A stretch of DNA of 34,828 nt from Opitutia bacterium (GTDB lineage Bacteria > Verrucomicrobiota > Verrucomicrobiia > Opitutales > Opitutaceae): contig JACQFT010000092.1 of assembly GCA_016199925.1 (NCBI GenBank), forward strand, positions 1 through 34,828, read 5' to 3'. A program made the translations under genes and the position numbers. Below, piece after piece: positions 1 to 7,154 of the stretch. Within the stretch, counting starts at the first letter, position 1. Each line of letters begins with the position of its first letter. Under the pieces are notes generated by a model. The model did not search any database. It was not told the origin of the DNA and saw nothing but the letters and a program-made list of their open reading frames with translations.

Positions 1-451
1 GGCCCCGCGGCATTCCAGAAACCTGTCCACGGTATTTGTGGGAGCGACCTTGGTCGCGACACGCACCCCACACTGAGTCGCGTGCAAGCACGCTCCCGCC
101 GCCCAACCAAGCCGGAGCAAGCTCCGAGATATTGAACCCAGAGGGAGTAAGAATGCCTCGGGGCAGGCCTCCGCGACATCTCGTCACGACCGCGCCTGTC
201 CGGCATGGTGGGAGCGACCTTGGTCGCGACACGCACCCCACACTGAGTCGCGTGCAAGCATGCTCCCACCGCCATCCGTCCGAGCCGAAGCTCGTCCGCC
301 GCGGCGGGCAAGCTTTGAGGGACCGGCCTCCCGGGGAAGCAAACCGGGGCGCGAATGCAGCTTGCCGCCCCGGCCCGGGAGCACCTTTAATCTCCGCACG
401 ACGCTTCGACCGGAATTCTTGGGCCGTCTTGGCGTTGGTCTCGGGAAAGTC
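1..451. repeat. Gene-free left edge with REP-like repeats
   Basis: No convincing coding region was found in the first 451 bases. Two near-identical 66-base units lie at 38-103 and 208-273 and differ at only two positions (91/261 and 98/268). Each begins GTGGGAGCGACC and ends in GCTCCCGCC or GCTCCCACC, so the ends are inverted. Inside are small hairpins: GCGACC-TT-GGTCGC on the left and CGTGC-AA-GCACG on the right of the first copy. The sequence after the second copy (about 284-312, with CCGCCGCGGCGGG) resembles the one after the inverted repeat at 33708-33766, so all three seem to belong to one family. The resemblance to REP elements of Pseudomonas and Xanthomonadaceae (GTGGGAGCG...TCGCGA) is from memory. 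Confidence 0.75.
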
Positions 452-1585
452 ATGACGCCAAAAAACTCCAACCCCGCCCCGGCGCCCGCCGACCCCGCGG
501 TGAAGCCTCCCCGGCCCGCGGCCGCACCCGCGCGCGGCGACCGCCCCATGACGAATCTTTTTTCCGCCAAGTCGCTCAGCCCGCAGAACCGCGCCGAGAT
601 GCGCACGGTGTTCGACCAGGCGATCCGCGCGGCGGAGCACGACCAGATGCGCCTCAAGGTGCCGCGTGAGGTCAGGCCCGCGCAGCAGCTCCGCGGCATG
701 CACTACCACTACCGCCCGGAGATTTTCCTCCAACTGCACGGCCGGACGGATTTCCGGTTTCCCCGCGAGACCTTCGAGCTCCACCCCGGCGAACTGTGCG
801 TCATCCCCGCCGGCGTGCCGCACGGCGAAGTCATCTACCCGGAGAAAGACCAACCCTTCCGCAACCTCGTCGGCGGTTTCTACAACAACACCATCAGCCT
901 GCACTTCGCCTACGAGGCGCAGCCCAGCCGGCCCGACATCGAGGTCATCGAATTTTTCGACGCGCCGAATCTCGACGTGTTTCTCACGCTCGCGAACAGC
1001 CTCGCGCAGACGCATTTCATGCAGAGCCCCGCGCGCGACGCCGTGCTGAAGGGCCTGAAAATTTCCCTCCTCGGCCTGTTCCGCAACATCGTCGAGACCG
1101 GCACCGGCAACCTGAACAACGACATCGGCAAGGTCTTTCAGGCGAAATGTCTCGTGCGCGAGCAATACGGCAACTCCGACCTCAGCGTGCAGCGCATCGC
1201 CGAGATGCTCGGCTGCTCGGCGGACTATCTCTCGCACCTCTTCCACGTCGAGACGAAGGAGCGGCTCACCCACTACATGCAGCGCATCCGCATCCAGGGC
1301 GCCACGCTCGCGCTGGAGACGACCGCGCTCAACATTTCCGAGATCGCCTACGCCAGCGGCTTCGCCGACCCGGCGTATTTCGCGCGCGTCTTCAAGCAGC
1401 ACAAGGAAGTCACGCCGCAGGAATACCGCGCGCAACTCGACGCCCAGCGCCAGCACGTGGACGGCCAGCCGAAGACGGTGTATTTCAACCGCCTCGATTA
1501 CTCGCCCGGCGAGCCGAAGAAAAAGCCCGCCCCCGCGGCCGTCGCCCCCACCGCCTCCGTCGGCACGCTGTCCGCAGGCGCGTGA
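452..1585 (+). CDS. AraC-family transcriptional regulator with N-terminal cupin domain
   Basis: This 377-residue protein has the usual plan of AraC regulators. An N-terminal cupin-like sensor (about residues 70-150, with HYHYRPE and PAGVPHGE) is followed by a C-terminal pair of helix-turn-helix units. The first unit is near residues 246-267 (LSVQRIAEMLGCSADYLS) and the second near 293-326 (ISEIAYASGFADPAYFARVF, then TPQEYR). The ATG at 452 is chosen because a GGGAAAG stretch lies just upstream; the ATG at 548 is a real alternative because the first 32 residues are Pro/Ala-rich and of low complexity. The gene converges on the sugar-transporter gene with one base between the two stop codons. 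Its position suggests that it senses a sugar and controls the neighbouring glucan genes; this is inference, and no binding site was identified. Confidence 0.88.
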   Translation: MTPKNSNPAPAPADPAVKPPRPAAAPARGDRPMTNLFSAKSLSPQNRAEMRTVFDQAIRAAEHDQMRLKVPREVRPAQQLRGMHYHYRPEIFLQLHGRTDFRFPRETFELHPGELCVIPAGVPHGEVIYPEKDQPFRNLVGGFYNNTISLHFAYEAQPSRPDIEVIEFFDAPNLDVFLTLANSLAQTHFMQSPARDAVLKGLKISLLGLFRNIVETGTGNLNNDIGKVFQAKCLVREQYGNSDLSVQRIAEMLGCSADYLSHLFHVETKERLTHYMQRIRIQGATLALETTALNISEIAYASGFADPAYFARVFKQHKEVTPQEYRAQLDAQRQHVDGQPKTVYFNRLDYSPGEPKKKPAPAAVAPTASVGTLSAGA

Positions 1586-1586
1586 C

Positions 1587-2839
1587 TCAGGCGCCGGCGC
1601 GCTGGGTTTCCCGCGGCACCCAGACCAGCGCGAGCGCGGCCACGAGCAGCGAGGCGCCCCCCAGCATCACGACCTTTACGGGGTCGTTGTGGAAAAGCTG
1701 TTTCACGACCGGCTCCAGCGTGAGCGACGCGAGAATTTCCGGGAGCACGATAAAGAAATTGAAAATGCCCATATAGACGCCCATCCGGGCCGCGGGCAGC
1801 GCCCCGCTCAACATCGCATAGGGCATCGAGAGGATGCTCGCCCAAGCGATGCCGACCCCGATCATGGTGCATTGCCACAGCACGCGATCGTGGATGAATC
1901 CGGTCGCGAGCAGACTCAGGCCGCCGAGCACGAGGGCCAGACCGTGGACTTGGCGCCGGCCGAAACGGTTCGCCAACGGGGCGAGCAGAAACGCGACGAG
2001 AAAGCAGACGATGGAATACCACGCAAAGGTGCGCCCGCCGAAGAGCGTGCCCTGGTCAAACGCCGGCGAGTGCGGGTCGAGCGCCCCGAAGACCTGTTGG
2101 GCCGTCGCCAGACTGAACATCATCCACATGCAGAACAAACCCAGCCAGGTGAAAAACTGCACGACCGCGAGGCGCTTCATCGTCAGCGGCATCTCGCGCA
2201 GAGCGGCGGCCACTTCGGGTCCGCTGAGCACGGCGCCGATCACCGCCCCGAGGACTGCGCCGCCCACCGGCTGCCAAATCCCCAGATGGCCATCCACCAA
2301 CAAGCCGCGGGAAAGGCCGAAGAACAGGCCGAGCCCGGCGCTCCGTAGTGCTCGAAAATGCTCGGCAACGCGTTCGCCACGGCGGCGCCGATGCCGATGA
2401 AGAAACTCTGCATGACGAAGCCGAGCGTTCGCTGCTCATCGGGCAGCTTGTCCGCCACAAAGGCCCGGAAAGGTTCCATACTCACGTTGATGCTGGTGTC
2501 GAGAATCCAAAGCATCGCCGCGGCGGCCCAGAGAGCCGGGACATCGGGCATGAAGAACAAAGCCACGCTCGCCATCACCGCTCCAACGAGAAAATAGGGT
2601 CGACGGCGACCAAGCCGCGTCCACGTGCGGTCACTCATCGCCCCGATGATCGGCTGAACGATGAGGCCGGTCATCGGCCCGGCGAGCCAGAGCAGCGGAA
2701 TCTTCGAAGCATCCGCCCCGAGCTTCGCGTAGATTGCACTCATATTCGCGAGCTGTAATCCGAACCCGAACTGGATGCCGAGGAAGCCGAAGCTCATGTT
2801 CCAAATCGCCGGCATCGAGAGGGGTTTCAGGGTCTTCAT
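1587..2839 (-). pseudogene. MFS sugar transporter (SLC45/GPH-like), frameshifted
   Basis: Two frames together encode one 12-helix carrier. The amino half starts at the ATG ending at 2839 and contains the family signature SDRTWTRLGRRRPYFLVGA and FRAFVADKLPDEQRT. It stays readable to about 2340, just after residues IFEHYGAPG. The rest (EMPLTMKRLAVVQFFTWLGL, then GGRTFAWYSIVCFLVAFLLA, up to VWVPRETQ) continues in another frame, consistent with one missing base near 2330-2345. The joined length of about 417 residues is slightly short for the family. The start codon overlaps the malQ stop as ATGA, so the two genes are probably translationally coupled. Expected role: inner-membrane uptake of maltose or similar sugars made by the upstream glucosidases. 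A sequencing or assembly error would restore an intact gene. Family assignment is confident; substrate is inferred from neighbours. Confidence 0.85.
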
Positions 2840-4419
2840 AGGGGAGGCGGTGAACGGTGGAGCGGCTCGCTGTATTCGACCACGGCGCGGTTGCCGCTCC
2901 GGTCGTAGAGCCTGATCCAATCGCGCAAAGTGGCCAGCCTTTCTCCGGCGAGCCCGGCCAACTGGGCCGCGGTGAAACGCCAGCGCCAGTTGCCCTCGGC
3001 CGTGCCGGGCCGGTTGAACGTCGCGCCCGCCGGCAGATCGAGCAGGTCCTGCATCGGGATGACCGCGAGCCGGGAGACCGTCGCCAACACGTGGCGGATC
3101 ATCGGCCAGGCCGAGGCGCTGCCCTGGAGGCCGAAATAGGAATCGATCGGCGCCGCCTGCGCGGGGGTGAGGCCCTCGAGCCAGCCGCGCGTCGTCGTGT
3201 TGTCGTGCGTGCCGGTGTAGGCGACGCTGTCGGGCGGATAGAAGTGCGGCAGGTTGACGTTGTGCGCGTCGTGGCCGTAGGCGAACTGGAGGATCTTCAT
3301 GCCGGGCAGACCCGCGGCGCGGCGCAGCGCGACGACGTCCGGCCCGATGTAGCCGAGGTCCTCCGCGATGATGCGCGCCGCCGGCAGCGCCGCGCGGAGG
3401 ACGGCGAAAAATTCCCCACCCGGGCCTTTCTGCCAACGGCCGCCACTGGCGTCGGTCGCGCCCGCCGGCACTTCCCAATAGGTGTCGAAGCCGCGGAAGT
3501 GGTCGAGGCGGATGATGTCGTAGAGCTCGAACGCGGCGCGCAGCCGCTCGATCCACCACGCATAGCCGGTGCGCTGCAAGTGCTCCCAGTCGTAGAGCGG
3601 ATTGCCCCACAACTGGCCCGTGGCGGAAAAATAGTCCGGCGGCACGCCGGCGGTCGCGAGCGGCTGCCCGTGCGCATCGAGGCGGAACACCGCGCGGTTC
3701 TGCCAGGTGTCGGCGCTGTTGAGCGCGACGAAGATCGGCACGTCGCCGATCACCCCGACGCCGTGCTCGGCGGCGTAGCGGCGCAGGCGGTTCCATTGGC
3801 CGAAGAAAAGATATTGGTAGAACGCGTGGCGCTCCATGTCGCGTTTGGCCGACGCCGGCAATTCGGCGCGCAAGCCTGGCGACCAGGTGCGGCAGTGCTC
3901 GGGCCACTGCGGCCAGGCGCGCCCGCCAAAGTGATTCTTGAGCGCCATGAACTGCGTGAACGGCACGAGCCAGTGCTCTTCGCGGCGGCAGAACGCCGCG
4001 AACCCGCCGAGCCCGTCCACCTCGTCGGCGCCGGCCGTCGCGAAATTGTCGTGCGCCCGGGCGAGCACGCTCCAGAAATTTTCGTAGAGCCGCCCGTAGT
4101 CGGCCGTCTCGGCGGGCAGTTGCCGGAGCGGCGCGAGGTCGGCCTTGGTCAGCAGGCCGTCGCGCAGCAGGTCGCCGAGATCGATGAAATACGGATTGCC
4201 CGCGCGGCCCGAGAAAAGCTGGTAGGGCGAATCGCCGTAGCCGGTCGGACCGATGGGGCAGATCTGCCAGTAACGCACGCCGGCGGCGCTGAGAAAATCG
4301 ACGAAGCTCCGCGCCCCGCAGCCGAGATTGCCGATGCCATAGTCGCCGGGCAGCGAACTGAGATGCGCCAGCACGCCGGCGGCGCGGGTGTCGAGCCAGG
4401 AGGTGGGTTGAATTCCCAT
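2836..4419 (-). CDS. malQ: 4-alpha-glucanotransferase (amylomaltase, GH77)
   Basis: This 527-residue cytoplasmic-type enzyme, with no signal peptide, moves alpha-1,4-glucan chains between maltodextrins and releases glucose. GH77 hallmarks are in order. The N-terminal GVLAHLSSLPGDYGIGNLG and GDSPYQ..SGRAGNPYFI bind substrate. The catalytic nucleophile is D306 in RLDHFRGFDTYWEVPAG, the acid/base is E353 in IAEDLG, and the stabilising Asp is D406 in GTHDNTTTRGW. Length is normal for bacterial MalQ. Nine bases separate it from the end of the GH31 gene upstream, and its stop overlaps the ATG of the MFS transporter (ATGA), so the three form a tight unit. The start ATG is followed directly by the conserved N-terminus and has no visible ribosome-binding site. 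No oddities were found in the coding sequence. Confidence 0.96.
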   Translation of the reverse strand: MGIQPTSWLDTRAAGVLAHLSSLPGDYGIGNLGCGARSFVDFLSAAGVRYWQICPIGPTGYGDSPYQLFSGRAGNPYFIDLGDLLRDGLLTKADLAPLRQLPAETADYGRLYENFWSVLARAHDNFATAGADEVDGLGGFAAFCRREEHWLVPFTQFMALKNHFGGRAWPQWPEHCRTWSPGLRAELPASAKRDMERHAFYQYLFFGQWNRLRRYAAEHGVGVIGDVPIFVALNSADTWQNRAVFRLDAHGQPLATAGVPPDYFSATGQLWGNPLYDWEHLQRTGYAWWIERLRAAFELYDIIRLDHFRGFDTYWEVPAGATDASGGRWQKGPGGEFFAVLRAALPAARIIAEDLGYIGPDVVALRRAAGLPGMKILQFAYGHDAHNVNLPHFYPPDSVAYTGTHDNTTTRGWLEGLTPAQAAPIDSYFGLQGSASAWPMIRHVLATVSRLAVIPMQDLLDLPAGATFNRPGTAEGNWRWRFTAAQLAGLAGERLATLRDWIRLYDRSGNRAVVEYSEPLHRSPPPL

Positions 4420-4428
4420 GCGGGTGGT

Positions 4429-6957
4429 TTAGCGAAATTGGATCTCGTGCGCGCGCCCGTCGTCGGCGAGACGCACGACGACGGTCCGGGCATCGGGGCG
4501 ATGCCAGCCGGGGGCGGTGGAGGGAGAGGAAATTTCCGGCAGCGGCCGGCCGTCGAGCAGCACCGTCGTGCCCGCCGGCTGCGCGTGGAGCGTGAGTTCG
4601 TAGTGGCGCGCGGCCGTGCGGTAGGGGCCGAGGGGCGCGGCGATGGTGACGGTTGTCGCGGCGCCGGCACGCGTGCAGCTCACGGCAGTGCGCCGGCTCT
4701 CGCCGCGCAAGTAGGCCGGGCTCGCGCCGTCGTCTTCGTAGAGCGAACCCGTGGCGTTGCCCTGCTCGTCCGGATAGACGTCGAAGCGCAGCGGGCTCCA
4801 CGGCTTTTCGCCCGTGTGGTTCATGGAATCGGTCGAGGGCACGATGCTGCCGCCCCGCACATAGAGCGGCAGGTGATCGAGCGGCGCGTCGACGCGCTGC
4901 ATCGTGCCGCCGGCGAGCGGCGCGGCCGTCCAAAAATCATACCAGCGCCCCCGCGGCAGATAGACTTCGCGGCCGCGTTCGGCGGCGCGCACGACGGGCG
5001 CGACGAGGAGCGCGTCGCCGATCATGAATTCGTCGTCGAGGTTGAGCAGGCTGGCGTCGTCCTGGAAATTGAGCAGGAGCGGGCGGAAGAGCGGCACGCC
5101 GGTGCGGTGCGCCTCCTCGAGCGTGGTGTAGAGGAACGGCAGCAGCCGGTAGCGGAGCTTCAGGTATTTCCGGACAATGTCCTCGTAGGGCGCGCCGTAG
5201 CGCCACGGTTCGTGGTCATACATGTCCACGGCGCCGTGGTTGCGGAGGAGCGGCACGAAGCACGCCAGCTCGTAGCTGCGCGCGAGCAGTTCGCCGTCGC
5301 CGCGGCCGATGAAGCCGGGCACGTCGGCGCCGACAAAGGTTTCGCCGGAGAGCCCGAGCGAGGCGAACATCGGGATGTTCAGCGCGAGGGAGGCGAACGT
5401 GGCGTTGTTGTCGCCGGTCCACATCGTCGAGTAACGCTGGATGCCGGCGTAGCCGGCGCGCGTGATGACGAAGGGGCGCCGGTCGGGCTGCAGGCGCTGC
5501 AAGCCCTCGTAGGTGGCGCGGGCCATGTTCAGCGCGAAAACATTCCGGTTCTTGCCGTAGAGCGAGTGCGTGCCGAGGTCGTCGAACACGACGTCCTTCT
5601 GCGACGCGCCGGATTTGTCGACGAAGTCCGAGGGCTCGTTCATGTCGGTCCAGATGCCGGCGACGCCGTGGTCGGTGAGCGCGCGATGGAGACCGCCCCA
5701 CCAGCGGCGTGCGTCTTCGCGGGTGAAGTCGACGAACACGGATTTGCCCGGCCAGACTTCGGGCAAGTGCAGGCTGCCGTCCTGGCGGCGGAGGAAGAAG
5801 TCGTGCGCGAGACCTTGGTTGAACACGTAATAGCTGTCGGCCTGCGGCGCGAGTTCCGGGTGGGGGCTGAGCGGCTCACCGGGACGGTTCGCCCTACCAT
5901 CCGTCGGCGGCTGGTATTTGACGCCCGGGTCGATGATCGTGACGAGCTTCACGCCTTGGTCGCCGAGCGTCTTGGTGAGCGCCGACGGATCGGGGAAGCG
6001 CGAGCGGTCCCATGTGAACACCCGGTAGTCGTCCATGTAGTGGATGTCGAGGTAGAGCACGTCGAGCGGCAGATCGCGCGCGCGGTATTGGCGGGCGACT
6101 TCCTCGACCATCGCCGCCGGATAATAGCTGTAACGGCTCTGCTGGTGGCCGAGCGCCCAGAGCGGCGGCAGCGGCATCCGGCCGGTGAGCTCCGTGTAGC
6201 GGCCGAGGATTTTCTTCATCGAGGGACCGGCATAGAAATAATAGTCGAGCACTCCCCCCTCGGCCTCGTAGACGGCCGCCTCCTGCCCGGTGTGGCCGAG
6301 GTCGAAGCGGGCGCGGTGGGAGTTGTCGTAGAACAGCCCGTAGGCGCGGCCGTTTTCCCAGCCGAGATAGAACGGGATGCTCTGGTAGATCGGGTCGGTG
6401 CCCTCGACGTAGCCCGGCGTGTCGGAGTTCCACATCGTGAACTCGCCGCGGCGCCGGTCGAGTGGCGCCGCTTTTTCGCCGAGGCCGTAGAAATGCTCGT
6501 CGAAACCGAGCCGCTTCGCGGCGGCGACGCGGCCGGTCTTGGCGTCGCGCGCCATCGGGCGCTGGTCGGCGTTGATGACGCGGCCGGTAGCGGCGTCGAG
6601 AAAATCGATCCGCAGCGGACTGCGGTGGATGACGACCTTGAGTTCGGCCGTCGTGAGCGTGAGCGCGTCGGTGGTCTCGGCGAGCTGCCACGGCGGCGGC
6701 GGCCAGTCGGTGCGGGCGATGGCCCACGAGTGGTCGGGTTCGTCGGGTTGGCCGGCGAAGACGGTGCGCACGCGGACGAGGTCGGCGGCGAGGATGGAGA
6801 CGGTGACACGCGCGCCGTCGGCGCAGGTGACTTGGGCGCCCTGCGGCATGCGGGCGACTTTCTCGGCGGGCCCGAGCGGCGCGAGTCCGCGCCCATCCGC
6901 GGCGGCCAGCGGTGCGGCCACGAGGAGACTGGCGAGGAGTGAGAGTGGAAGACGCAC
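4429..6957 (-). CDS. Exported GH31 alpha-glucosidase
   Basis: A family 31 glycoside hydrolase of 842 residues if the GTG at 6957 is the start. That choice gives a clean signal peptide (RLPLSLLASLLVAAPLAAA) cleaved near residue 20. A TTG further upstream at 7086 would only add a Pro/Ala-rich, non-signal extension. Order: beta-sandwich N-domain (about 40-250), (beta/alpha)8 barrel (about 255-600), C-terminal beta domains. The nucleophile is D438 in GIWTDMNEPSDF and the acid/base is D516 in MWTGDN; FVGADVPGFIG and LLRNHG are further conserved subsite motifs. It should remove glucose from the non-reducing ends of maltooligosaccharides in the periplasm. The gene lies between the TonB receptor and malQ on the same strand, matching a starch/maltodextrin locus. 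Specificity for alpha-1,4 rather than other alpha linkages is inferred from context. Confidence 0.93.
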   Translation of the reverse strand: MRLPLSLLASLLVAAPLAAADGRGLAPLGPAEKVARMPQGAQVTCADGARVTVSILAADLVRVRTVFAGQPDEPDHSWAIARTDWPPPPWQLAETTDALTLTTAELKVVIHRSPLRIDFLDAATGRVINADQRPMARDAKTGRVAAAKRLGFDEHFYGLGEKAAPLDRRRGEFTMWNSDTPGYVEGTDPIYQSIPFYLGWENGRAYGLFYDNSHRARFDLGHTGQEAAVYEAEGGVLDYYFYAGPSMKKILGRYTELTGRMPLPPLWALGHQQSRYSYYPAAMVEEVARQYRARDLPLDVLYLDIHYMDDYRVFTWDRSRFPDPSALTKTLGDQGVKLVTIIDPGVKYQPPTDGRANRPGEPLSPHPELAPQADSYYVFNQGLAHDFFLRRQDGSLHLPEVWPGKSVFVDFTREDARRWWGGLHRALTDHGVAGIWTDMNEPSDFVDKSGASQKDVVFDDLGTHSLYGKNRNVFALNMARATYEGLQRLQPDRRPFVITRAGYAGIQRYSTMWTGDNNATFASLALNIPMFASLGLSGETFVGADVPGFIGRGDGELLARSYELACFVPLLRNHGAVDMYDHEPWRYGAPYEDIVRKYLKLRYRLLPFLYTTLEEAHRTGVPLFRPLLLNFQDDASLLNLDDEFMIGDALLVAPVVRAAERGREVYLPRGRWYDFWTAAPLAGGTMQRVDAPLDHLPLYVRGGSIVPSTDSMNHTGEKPWSPLRFDVYPDEQGNATGSLYEDDGASPAYLRGESRRTAVSCTRAGAATTVTIAAPLGPYRTAARHYELTLHAQPAGTTVLLDGRPLPEISSPSTAPGWHRPDARTVVVRLADDGRAHEIQFR

Positions 6958-7106
6958 GGAGCTCGGAAAGGGGCGGCGGGCGGGATGAGAACCGCCAGCC
7001 GCGGGAGAACTGACTGGGCGCCGAGGCGCCGGGGAGGCAGCCGCGGCCCCTTGAGGCGGCCACGGCTGCTCCGTCGATCCGGTCAAGTTGGCAGCGGAGG
7101 GTCGCG

Positions 7107-7143
7107 GGCCGGCAGGCGGATTTTCCCAAACCGCCGGCCGGCC
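7107..7143 (-). terminator. Stem-loop after the TonB receptor gene
   Basis: Twelve bases after the receptor stop, on the coding strand, is a 13-bp stem with one mismatch (arms 7131-7143 and 7107-7119) around an 11-base loop. No U-run follows, so it is a weak candidate for an intrinsic terminator. It could instead act as an mRNA end-protecting hairpin that separates receptor expression from the downstream enzymes. Confidence 0.45.
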
Positions 7144-7154
7144 AGCCCCGAAAC

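Noticed and set aside
38-273. CRISPR array
   Set aside because: Only two repeat copies, 66 bases each with internal palindromes, and no set of regular spacers or cas genes.
2857-6942. Open frame of about 1360 codons on the plus strand opposite malQ and the GH31 gene
   Set aside because: It is a by-product of high GC; the translation is Arg/Ala/Val/Glu-rich without domains, while the minus strand encodes clear enzymes.
7030-7154. Separate small gene between the receptor and the GH31 gene
   Set aside because: The short frames there are Arg/Pro-rich, have no conserved feature, and overlap the stem-loop and the extended GH31 frame.
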